A stretch of 64,000 nt of DNA from Noviherbaspirillum suwonense (GTDB taxonomy: Bacteria > Pseudomonadota > Gammaproteobacteria > Burkholderiales > Burkholderiaceae_D): assembly GCF_900182955.1 (NCBI RefSeq), contig NZ_FXUL01000008.1, positions 124,001 to 188,000 on the forward strand, in the 5' to 3' direction. The notes under the pieces are model-generated. The model saw only the letters and a program-made list of their open reading frames with translations. It searched no databases and was not told the DNA's origin. The position numbers and the translations under genes are program-made. Below, in pieces: positions 9,548-17,405 of this stretch (positions are counted from its first letter, which is position 1; each line of letters begins with the position of its first letter).

Positions 9548-10987
9548 ATGAAACGTCTCGCCGTCGATGTTGCAATCATCGGCGCCGGCAGCGCCGGCAT
9601 GACAGCCTACCGCGCAGCGCTTGCGCATACCGACAAGGTCGTGGTGATCGAGTCCGGCGACTACGGCACCACCTGCGCGCGGGTCGGCTGCATGCCCAGC
9701 AAGCTGCTGATCGCGGCGGCCGACGCGGCGCATGCGGTGGCCGGGGCGGGCCTGTTCGGCATCCGGGTGGACGGCTACGCGGTCGACGGCAAGGCGGTCA
9801 TGCGCAGGGTGCGCGACGAGCGCGACCGCTTCGTCCGCTTCGTGGTGGACGCGGTGGAAAGCTGGCCGGCCCGGCACAAGCTGCACGGCCGCGCCCGGTT
9901 CGTCGCGCCGCACCGGCTGCAGGTGGGCGACCATACCGAGGTGGAGGCGGCGCGCGTCGTCATCGCCACCGGCTCCAGCCCGGTGCTGCCGCCCGGCTGG
10001 CGCGAACGTCTCGGCGACCGGCTGATCGTCAACGACGACGTGTTTTCCTGGCAGGACCTGCCGCGCTCGGTCGCCGTGACCGGGGCCGGCGTGATCGGCC
10101 TCGAACTCTCGCAGGCCTTGTCCCGGCTGGGCGTGCAGGTGCGGCTGCTGGGGCGCAACGGCCGCATCGGCCCGCTGACCGATCCGGCGGTGATGGAAGC
10201 GGCGCACGCCGTCTTCACCGGCGAACTCGGCTTTTCCCCGGACACGACGCAGGTGCAGGCGAAGCGGGAAGACAACGGCGTGCGTGTCGACTACACCGAG
10301 AACGGCATCCAGTATTCCGAGCATGTCGACTTCATGCTGGTCGCGGCCGGACGCCGCGCCAACCTGCACGACCTCGACCTGCAGAATGCCGGGCTGGGCC
10401 TGGACGAAGTGGGCGTGCCGCGGGTTGACCGCCAGACCGGCCGCATCGGCGAGAGCCACGTCTTCATGGCGGGCGACGCCGGCACCGACACGCCGCTGCT
10501 GCATGAGGCGGCCGACGAGGGCTACCTGGCTGGCGACAATGCGGGCCGCTATCCGCAGGTGCAGCCGCACCCGCGCCGGGCGCCGCTGGGCATCATGTTC
10601 ACCGACCCGCAGATCGCCATGGTCGGCGTCGGCCATGCCGCGCTGACCGACCAGGGCGTGCGCTTCGAAACCGGCTTCGTCGATTTCGAGGACCAGGGCC
10701 GCAGCCGGGTCATGGCGCAGAACCGCGGCCGGCTCGCGGTCTACGGCGAAGCCGGCACCGGGCGCTTCCTCGGCGCCGAGATGATCGGCCCGGCGGCGGA
10801 ACACATCGGCCACTTGCTGGCCTGGGCGCTGCAGCAGCACCAGACCGTGCTGCAGATGCTCGCCAGCCCGTTCTACCATCCGACCGTCGAGGAAGGGCTG
10901 CGGACCGCGCTGCGCGACCTGGAAAAACGGCTGCGGCCCGTGATGGCGATGCCGGACGATTGCATGGGCTGCACGCCCGGGACCTGA
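9548..10987 (+). CDS. Dihydrolipoyl dehydrogenase-like FAD disulfide oxidoreductase
   Basis: 479 aa. Class I pyridine nucleotide-disulfide oxidoreductase: FAD site AIIGAGSAGM (~9-18), redox-active pair in TTCARVGCMPSK (CxxxxC, ~41-52), NAD(P) site VTGAGVIGLE (~177), FAD-binding MAGDA (~313) and a C-terminal HPTVEEGLR with the His-Glu base pair (~444). It is solitary, with no E1/E2 dehydrogenase genes nearby, so it may serve a different disulfide or quinone rather than lipoamide in a complex. An added tail ends DDCMGCTPGT, a possible extra CxxC. SD GAAAGGAAA lies before the ATG. Confidence 0.9.
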   Translation: MKRLAVDVAIIGAGSAGMTAYRAALAHTDKVVVIESGDYGTTCARVGCMPSKLLIAAADAAHAVAGAGLFGIRVDGYAVDGKAVMRRVRDERDRFVRFVVDAVESWPARHKLHGRARFVAPHRLQVGDHTEVEAARVVIATGSSPVLPPGWRERLGDRLIVNDDVFSWQDLPRSVAVTGAGVIGLELSQALSRLGVQVRLLGRNGRIGPLTDPAVMEAAHAVFTGELGFSPDTTQVQAKREDNGVRVDYTENGIQYSEHVDFMLVAAGRRANLHDLDLQNAGLGLDEVGVPRVDRQTGRIGESHVFMAGDAGTDTPLLHEAADEGYLAGDNAGRYPQVQPHPRRAPLGIMFTDPQIAMVGVGHAALTDQGVRFETGFVDFEDQGRSRVMAQNRGRLAVYGEAGTGRFLGAEMIGPAAEHIGHLLAWALQQHQTVLQMLASPFYHPTVEEGLRTALRDLEKRLRPVMAMPDDCMGCTPGT

Positions 10988-11112
10988 CCCGCAGGCAGGC
11001 ACGGAAAGGCGGTGCAATCCGACAACATGTCTAACCGGCATCATTATCGAGGATTGACGGATTGTGTAGTATCCTGTACGCAACTTTTATGACGTTGCAG
11101 TACGAGAGAACG

Positions 11113-12297
11113 ATGCTCAGCACTTTATTCATCATGCTGTCCGGCGCCGTGCTTTGCTTCATCCTGCTGCTGGTGCTGCTGTCGTTATGCAGGACCGGCG
11201 CGCCGGGCGTGAAGGCATGGTGCGTCGCAAACGGGCTGAGCATGATCGCCTTCACGCTGTACGCCTTTGGGCGCCAGCTGCCGCCCGTCCTCAGCTATGA
11301 ACTCGCGAACGGCGCCTGCCTCGGCTCGGTCGCCGCCGTCCTGGTCGGCTATCGTCATTTCTTTGGTTATCCGCTCCGCCTCGGACTGACCTCCGCGAGC
11401 GTGCTCTGCGCGCTGGCCGGCGTCACGGTCTACCATTATGTTTACCCGTCCTTCATGCTGCGCACCCTGATCGTCTCGGCCTTCTACGCGACCTGCTGCA
11501 TCGCGATCGGCCTGACCGTATTCCGGGCGCGGGCCGCGTGGACGTCGCGCTACGCCTACCTGTTCTCCGGCACGATGGCCTTCGTCGTCGCCTTCGGCCA
11601 TGCGGCCCGGGGCGTCGCCCAGGCCGTGCTGCCGTCCGCGCCGGCCTCGCTGCTGGAGCCATCGGCCTGGAGCCTGACCGCGCTGTCGGCCAGCACCTTC
11701 GTGATGCCGGTGCTGACGCTGGGGCCGCTGATGATCGTCCACAGCAAGATGATCGCCAAGTATGAATATGCGGCCAACCGCGACTTCCTGACCGGCGCGC
11801 TGTCGCGCCGCGCGTTCTGGGAAGCGGCCGCGCGCGAGATCGAGCGCGCCCGGCGCGTGGGCCGGGGCCTGACGCTGCTGACCATCGACGTCGACCACTT
11901 CAAACGCATCAACGACACCTACGGCCATGCCGAGGGCGACGAGGTGCTGAAGGACATGGTGCTCGCGGTCGAACGGCGAATGCGCAGCATCGACTACTTC
12001 GGCCGCATCGGCGGCGAGGAATTCGCGGTGCTGATGCCCGACACCAGCCTCGAAGGCGCCGCGGCAGCGGCCGAACGCCTGCGCATCGGACTGGCGGAAG
12101 ACCGGGCGTCCGTGCAGCCGCAAGGCCACGCCGCCGGCGCGCGCGACTACACGCTGAGCATGGGCGTGGCCGAGCTGCGCATGTCCGACAGCTTCCACGA
12201 CCTGATGCAGCGCGCGGACGCGGCGCTCTACCGGGCCAAGGAACGCGGCAGGAACCAGGTGGTCTGCGAGGCGGCGCTGGAAGAAGCGCTGGCCTAA
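11113..12297 (+). CDS. Diguanylate cyclase with multi-pass N-terminal membrane domain
   Basis: 394 aa from ATG 11113 (GAGAGAA upstream). About six transmembrane helices (residues ~1-200) precede a GGDEF domain. The active-site loop is RIGGEEF, a catalytically competent GGEEF variant, and an RxxD inhibitory site (RSID) lies five residues before it, so product feedback by c-di-GMP is likely. The metal-binding aspartates lie in LLTIDVDHFKRINDTYGH. It makes c-di-GMP from GTP at the inner membrane; the signal sensed by the membrane part is unknown. It converges with the bacteriophytochrome gene. Confidence 0.93.
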   Translation: MLSTLFIMLSGAVLCFILLLVLLSLCRTGAPGVKAWCVANGLSMIAFTLYAFGRQLPPVLSYELANGACLGSVAAVLVGYRHFFGYPLRLGLTSASVLCALAGVTVYHYVYPSFMLRTLIVSAFYATCCIAIGLTVFRARAAWTSRYAYLFSGTMAFVVAFGHAARGVAQAVLPSAPASLLEPSAWSLTALSASTFVMPVLTLGPLMIVHSKMIAKYEYAANRDFLTGALSRRAFWEAAAREIERARRVGRGLTLLTIDVDHFKRINDTYGHAEGDEVLKDMVLAVERRMRSIDYFGRIGGEEFAVLMPDTSLEGAAAAAERLRIGLAEDRASVQPQGHAAGARDYTLSMGVAELRMSDSFHDLMQRADAALYRAKERGRNQVVCEAALEEALA

Positions 12298-12377
12298 TCG
12301 CCGATGTAGTCGCCGATGTGATCGCGGCGCCGATCCGTCATGGCGGCCGGCAGGTCAGGCGACGGCGCGCCGGACCG

Positions 12378-14585
12378 TCAGGCCGTCCGCGGCGTCGCGG
12401 GCAGCCACGCCTCGACCTCGATCCAGCCGTCATCCATGCGCACCTCGATCCGCCCGCCGTGCGCCTTGATGATCTCCGAACTGATATACAGTCCCAGCCC
12501 CTGCCCTTTCGGATTGCGGCCCTTGTTCAGCGAGCTCGCCTTGAACGGGTCGAACAGGCCCTTCAGCAGGTCCTGCGACAGGTGCTCGGCCTGGTTGCGC
12601 ACCTGGAAGGCCACGATGTCGCCGGTCTTCCTGGCCGATATCTGCACCGGCGACCCGACCATCCCGTGCTTGCAGGCGTTGCCGACCAGGTTGGCCACGA
12701 CCTGGCTCAGCCGGTCCGGGTCGAGCCACACCACGCCCACCGGGTCGAAGCAGGTCTGGATGTCGGCGCCCGGGTGCGCGGCCTTCAGCTCGTCCGCCAG
12801 TTCCTCCAGCAGCGCATTGAGTTCGACGCTGCGGCCGTGCATCGGCAGCGTCTGGTGATGCTGTATGGTCGACAGGTCGGACAGCTGGTCGATCAGACGC
12901 TGCATCCGGTTGCTCGACGACGTGATGCGGTGCGAGAACCGGTTGCTGCCGTCGCTGATGCTGAGCATTTCCGACGCCATCTTGATAGCCTGCAGCGGGT
13001 CGCGCAGGTCGTGCCCCAGCGTGGCCATGAACATCTCGCGGGTCTTGCTGGCCGCATGAGACTTGGACAGCGAGATGTCCTGCAGGTCCACCCGCAGCGA
13101 TGAGGCGATCTCCAGGTCGGTAGCTTCCCACGGCACGCTCTGTCCGCGCACGGTCTGCTTCCATTCCTCGAACGAGCCGCGCGGCGTCAGGCGCCGGCCG
13201 AGCGGGCCGACCGTCACGTTCTTGTCCGGCGGGCCGCCCCAGCGGACGTTCTGCACCTGCTCGTTGCGCAGCCAGAACAGGTAGCCGTTCTGCTCGCGGT
13301 TGTAGCGGATCGCCAGCACGCCCGATACCGGCCCGAACAGGTCGGCCACCGCCTGCGGCACGTCGCGGCGCAGGTGATCGGAATGAAAGACATCGGGCGC
13401 CGCGCTTTTTCCCAGCCATTTCACCAGTTCGGCGATGGCCTGGCGGCTGATGCAGGCCTGCTGCGCATGCGCTTCCGCCTCGAAGGACGCGGCGACGCAG
13501 TCGCACTTGATCAGCGTGAAGAACGGCGTCGGATTGGCCGCCACCGCGGACACCAGGCTGTCATGGTTTTCAAACAGGCCGATGATGGCGTTGCGGGCGC
13601 TGGCCGCCTGGGTCAGGCTTACGGTGCGGTCCGACGCCAGGTGGCGGTCGACGATCATGCTCACGCTCTGGGCCAGCACCTGGCAGGCCATGCGTACCGC
13701 ATGCGGCACCAGGTAAGGCGTCATGTGATGGCAGGCGAACAGGCCCCACAGCTTGCCGTCGACGACGATCGATATGCTCATCGAGGCCGCCACGCCCATG
13801 TTCTGCAGGTACTCGATATGGATCGGCGAAACGCTGCGCAGCGCGCTATGACTCAGGTCGAGCGTACGCCACTGCGCGATGCCCGGCGCCGTCAGGGCCG
13901 CCGGCTCGAGCGCGACCGGCGCATAGCCGGCGTCGACGATCAGCCTGATGGGATTGAGCACGTACAGCCGACGCGCCTGCTGCGGGATGTCCGATGCCGG
14001 ATAACGCTGCCCGAGGAAGGGCGCCAGCCCGGCGCGTCGATGCTCGGCGACGACCTCGCCGCTTTCGTCATGCAGGAAGCGGTAGGCCATGACCCGGTCG
14101 AAACCGGTGAGCGCGGCAATCTTCTCGACCGCTACCGTCAGCACCTGGTGGATATCGCGCTGGCGCTGGATGAAGACGATCGCCTTCTGCGCCTGCAGCG
14201 CGAACACTTCCAGGCTGGTCTGCCCGTCGGGGCGAAACTCGAATTCGACCACCAGCAGTCCGTCGGACTGGTGCATGATCACATCGACCAGGTGCCCGTC
14301 GAGCGAGTCCGTCATCGCTCCCAGCACGTCCTCGAAGCAGTCCAGCGCGCTGCCGATCTCTTCCCTCAATGCCGCATTCAGGTGCCGGGCGTCGAGCGCC
14401 TCGCCGATCTCGGGAAGCGCCCCGAGCAGCGCGCCCGCGTTCCGGCTGCGCACGGCGAGGATGCCGTCAGCGGTGAAAGCCAGCAGGGCGCCGTGGGGTT
14501 GTATCGAGCCGGGGATATGTATCGGCTCCTGGTCGCAATTGCTGAGATCCGCTACCGCCACCATCGGGTTACTGACAGGCTTCAT
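12378..14585 (-). CDS. bphP: Bacteriophytochrome histidine kinase
   Basis: 735 aa. PAS-GAF-PHY photosensory core: the bacterial bilin-attachment Cys lies near the N-terminus (SNCDQEPIHIPGSIQPHG), the GAF domain has PASDIPQQAR, and the PHY tongue carries the conserved PRGSF motif (LTPRGSFEEWK). The kinase follows: H-box MATLGHDLRDPLQA (His ~520) and an ATPase domain with NLVGNACKHG and GQGLGLYIS. It should bind biliverdin and autophosphorylate in response to red/far-red light. No heme oxygenase (bphO) or response regulator is adjacent; biliverdin must come from elsewhere. Its convergent neighbour is a diguanylate cyclase, a common output partner. The start has no obvious SD. Confidence 0.93.
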   Translation of the reverse strand: MKPVSNPMVAVADLSNCDQEPIHIPGSIQPHGALLAFTADGILAVRSRNAGALLGALPEIGEALDARHLNAALREEIGSALDCFEDVLGAMTDSLDGHLVDVIMHQSDGLLVVEFEFRPDGQTSLEVFALQAQKAIVFIQRQRDIHQVLTVAVEKIAALTGFDRVMAYRFLHDESGEVVAEHRRAGLAPFLGQRYPASDIPQQARRLYVLNPIRLIVDAGYAPVALEPAALTAPGIAQWRTLDLSHSALRSVSPIHIEYLQNMGVAASMSISIVVDGKLWGLFACHHMTPYLVPHAVRMACQVLAQSVSMIVDRHLASDRTVSLTQAASARNAIIGLFENHDSLVSAVAANPTPFFTLIKCDCVAASFEAEAHAQQACISRQAIAELVKWLGKSAAPDVFHSDHLRRDVPQAVADLFGPVSGVLAIRYNREQNGYLFWLRNEQVQNVRWGGPPDKNVTVGPLGRRLTPRGSFEEWKQTVRGQSVPWEATDLEIASSLRVDLQDISLSKSHAASKTREMFMATLGHDLRDPLQAIKMASEMLSISDGSNRFSHRITSSSNRMQRLIDQLSDLSTIQHHQTLPMHGRSVELNALLEELADELKAAHPGADIQTCFDPVGVVWLDPDRLSQVVANLVGNACKHGMVGSPVQISARKTGDIVAFQVRNQAEHLSQDLLKGLFDPFKASSLNKGRNPKGQGLGLYISSEIIKAHGGRIEVRMDDGWIEVEAWLPATPRTA

Positions 14586-14843
14586 ATTGACAATAAATTA
14601 CCGCTGATTCCGATTCAAAATAATTCTGTGTCTGCGCCGCAGTTTAACCCAACCTTAAACCGCCGGTAAGCGCCGCCGACCCCGGGCGCTGCGTGAAACC
14701 GGCATCCGGGACGGGATTAAATCCATGAATAAGCAGGAAAATTAATGAATCGATCACGAAGCAGGCAGCAAGGCTGCAACGGGCGGTTTCGTCGCAGCGC
14801 GACGCATCGGGATGCGCGGCGCTGTCCAATGGCCGGCCGTCGT

Positions 14844-16598
14844 TCAGAACTCCTCCCAGTCACCCTGGCTTGCAGGCGCGGCGGCGATCTGCCGGGTTGA
14901 CGGCGCCGCTTGCCGGGAGGCGATGGACGATGCGACAGGCCGGGCTGCAAGTTTGGCCATCGGCCTGGCTGCCGGCTGCGCCGGGGCCAGGGCCGGGACT
15001 TGCGCCTGAAGGTGCCGGTAACCGTCGCCCAGCTTGAACACCGACACCAGGCCCGCAAGCCGGACCGCCTGTTCCTGCAGCGAACCCGACGCGGTGGCGG
15101 CCTGCTCGACCAGCGCCGCATTCTGCTGCGTCGCCTGGTCCATCGCGCTGACCGCCTGGTTGACCTGGCCGATGCCCGTGCTCTGCTCCTGGCTGGCGGA
15201 CATGATGTCAGCCATGATGTCCGTGACCCGCTTCACGCTGGTCACGATCTCGGTCATGGTCATGCCGGCTTCGGACACCAGCTTGCTGCCGGCCGCAACC
15301 TTGTCCACCGAGTCGCCGATCAGCGCCTTGATTTCACGCGCCGCCGCCGCGGAACGCTGCGCGAGGCTGCGCACCTCGGTCGCCACCACCGCAAAACCGC
15401 GGCCCTGTTCGCCGGCGCGGGCGGCTTCCACCGCCGCGTTCAGCGCCAGGATATTGGTCTGGAAGGCGATGCCGTCGATGACGCTGATGATGTCGACGAT
15501 CTTTTTGGACGAGTCGTTGATGGAATCCATCGTATCGACCACCTGGGACACCACCTCCCCGCCCTTGACCGCAACGTCCGACGCCGACACGGCCATCTGG
15601 TTGGCCTGGCGGGCATTGTCCGCATTCTGCTGGACCGTGGCCGTCAGTTCCTCCATCGACGACGCCGTCTGCTCCAGCGACGATGCCTGCGCCTCGGTGC
15701 GCGCCGACAGGTCCTTGTTGCCGGCCGCGATATGCTCCGACGCGATGGCAATCGTGGACGTGCTGCCGCGCACGTCGGCAACGATGCCGACCAGGCTGTC
15801 GCGCATTTCCTTCATCGCGAACAGCACGCTGGAACGGTCGCCGTCGGCAGTCGCGATGTTGACCGCGAGGTCGCCGGCGGCAATGCTCCGGGCAATCGCG
15901 CTGGCCTCGCTGGGCTCGCCGCCCAGCGCCCTGGATATGCCGCGGCTGACGATGAAGGCCACCGCCACGCCGACGGCGAGCGCTCCGGCGCACATGGCCA
16001 GCATCAGCACGGCGAAGCCGCTGGCCAGTTCCCTGGCGGCAGTGGACTCGGCCTGGTTGACTTTCTCCTGCAGGTCGATGAACTGGTTGATCCTGCCCAG
16101 CCACTCGACGAATGCCGGCCGCGCGTCTTTGAGCATCATTTCCCTGGCCTGGTCGATGTTGCCGCCCTGGCGCAGTTCGATCACCTTCCTGATCATCGGC
16201 AGCGTGCGGCCTTCCGTTTCCTTGATGCCGGCCAGGATCTTCTTTTCTTCCGCGCCGCTGTCGGCGCGTTCATTCATCATCTTGTCGAGCAGCACCGCGG
16301 ACTTTTCATAATCCGACGACAGTTTCTCGATCCCCGCGAGCACCGGCTTCAATTCCCCGTCGGCCACCAGGGTCACGTCGCGCAGGCTGATGGCCCGGTC
16401 GTGGACGCTGCCGCGGAAGTTGATCGCGTAACGCTGCTTGACGCTATTGACGTCGCCTATCGCGGCGAGGCTGTCCGCAATGGCGACCACGCGGCCGGTG
16501 CCGATGCCGGTTACCGCGAGCATCACCAGCAGAATCGCCGCAAAGCCGAGGCCGATGCGCGCCTTGATGGTGAGCCCGGAAGCGGAAGTTTTATTCAT
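14844..16598 (-). CDS. Methyl-accepting chemotaxis protein with CheR-binding tail
   Basis: 584 aa from ATG 16598. TM1 (~10-35), a periplasmic four-helix-bundle sensor (~36-185), TM2 (~190-212), HAMP, then the signalling domain with the hairpin tip [19 protein letters not shown] and [18 protein letters not shown]. An Ala/Pro-rich linker ends in the C-terminal pentapeptide DWEEF, which matches the xWxxF tether that recruits CheR methyltransferase and CheB. It is therefore expected to be a high-abundance-type receptor able to support adaptation of others. Ligand unknown. Divergent from the pseudopilin gene. Confidence 0.95.
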   Translation of the reverse strand: MNKTSASGLTIKARIGLGFAAILLVMLAVTGIGTGRVVAIADSLAAIGDVNSVKQRYAINFRGSVHDRAISLRDVTLVADGELKPVLAGIEKLSSDYEKSAVLLDKMMNERADSGAEEKKILAGIKETEGRTLPMIRKVIELRQGGNIDQAREMMLKDARPAFVEWLGRINQFIDLQEKVNQAESTAARELASGFAVLMLAMCAGALAVGVAVAFIVSRGISRALGGEPSEASAIARSIAAGDLAVNIATADGDRSSVLFAMKEMRDSLVGIVADVRGSTSTIAIASEHIAAGNKDLSARTEAQASSLEQTASSMEELTATVQQNADNARQANQMAVSASDVAVKGGEVVSQVVDTMDSINDSSKKIVDIISVIDGIAFQTNILALNAAVEAARAGEQGRGFAVVATEVRSLAQRSAAAAREIKALIGDSVDKVAAGSKLVSEAGMTMTEIVTSVKRVTDIMADIMSASQEQSTGIGQVNQAVSAMDQATQQNAALVEQAATASGSLQEQAVRLAGLVSVFKLGDGYRHLQAQVPALAPAQPAARPMAKLAARPVASSIASRQAAPSTRQIAAAPASQGDWEEF

Positions 16599-16907
16599 GG
16601 GGGTCCTGAATCTGATGGTTGTGGGGACGCTGCAAGGACGCAAATGATTCCCGTGAATACTGCCGCGGTGGATGTACTACGGCAGGTGGGGGGCTTTCTT
16701 GAGATGTATTCCTGGCCATCTGCACAGGAAAAACAGGCTGACTACGAATCCGTCAATAGTGGATCGATGGGCGTCGCGGGATGAAGCCGCGCGCGAGCCT
16801 GGAAAAATTTGTGGCGGCAATAACACATCCGCAAGAAACAATATTTCTACTTGGCATTATTTCCGGCGGCGACGCATAATGACCTTTTCCACGAGTCAGG
16901 TTTTGCC

Positions 16908-17402
16908 ATGTGTCGCAATCCTCACGGCTCCGCTTTCCCGGCGCGGGCCATCCGGACAATCCGTCATTCGGGGTTTACGCTCGTCGAACTGATGATTGCC
17001 GTGGCGGTAGTCGCAATTCTCAGTTCCGTCGCGATTTCGAGTTATGCGGGATACATGGAGCGCGCGCGCGTCGCCCAGGCCAAGGGCGACATCGTCGCGC
17101 TTTCAGTGCGCATCGAGCAGTACTACACGGAGTGGATGCGTTATCCATCCGCCATCGGCGACATCGGCGCGATTTCGCTCGACCCCTGGGGCCGGGCCTA
17201 TGTGTATGTCGACCTGACGACTGGAAACGGCAACGGGATGGCGCGTCGCGACCGCAGCCTCAATCCCCTGAATTCGGACTTCGACCTCTACAGCATCGGC
17301 AAGGATGGCCTGACGAAGAAGCCCATTTCACAGAAAGACAGCCTCGACGACGTGCTGCGCGCGAACGACGGCCGTTTCGTGGACCTGGCGTCGAAGTTCT
17401 AG
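16908..17402 (+). CDS. GspG-like pseudopilin / type IV pilin-like protein
   Basis: 164 aa from ATG 16908. The prepilin signature SGFTLVELMIAVAVVAILSS is present, with prepilin peptidase cleavage expected between Gly and Phe and Glu at +5. The globular part contains DPWGRAYVYVD and DFDLYSIGKDG, features of the major pseudopilin GspG of type II secretion (calcium-loop region). No other secretion or pilus genes are here, so it is an orphan. Its stop codon is only 3 nt before the ATG of a GGDEF-EAL protein, so both are probably one transcript and may be functionally linked. Confidence 0.88.
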   Translation: MCRNPHGSAFPARAIRTIRHSGFTLVELMIAVAVVAILSSVAISSYAGYMERARVAQAKGDIVALSVRIEQYYTEWMRYPSAIGDIGAISLDPWGRAYVYVDLTTGNGNGMARRDRSLNPLNSDFDLYSIGKDGLTKKPISQKDSLDDVLRANDGRFVDLASKF

Positions 17403-17405
17403 AAC

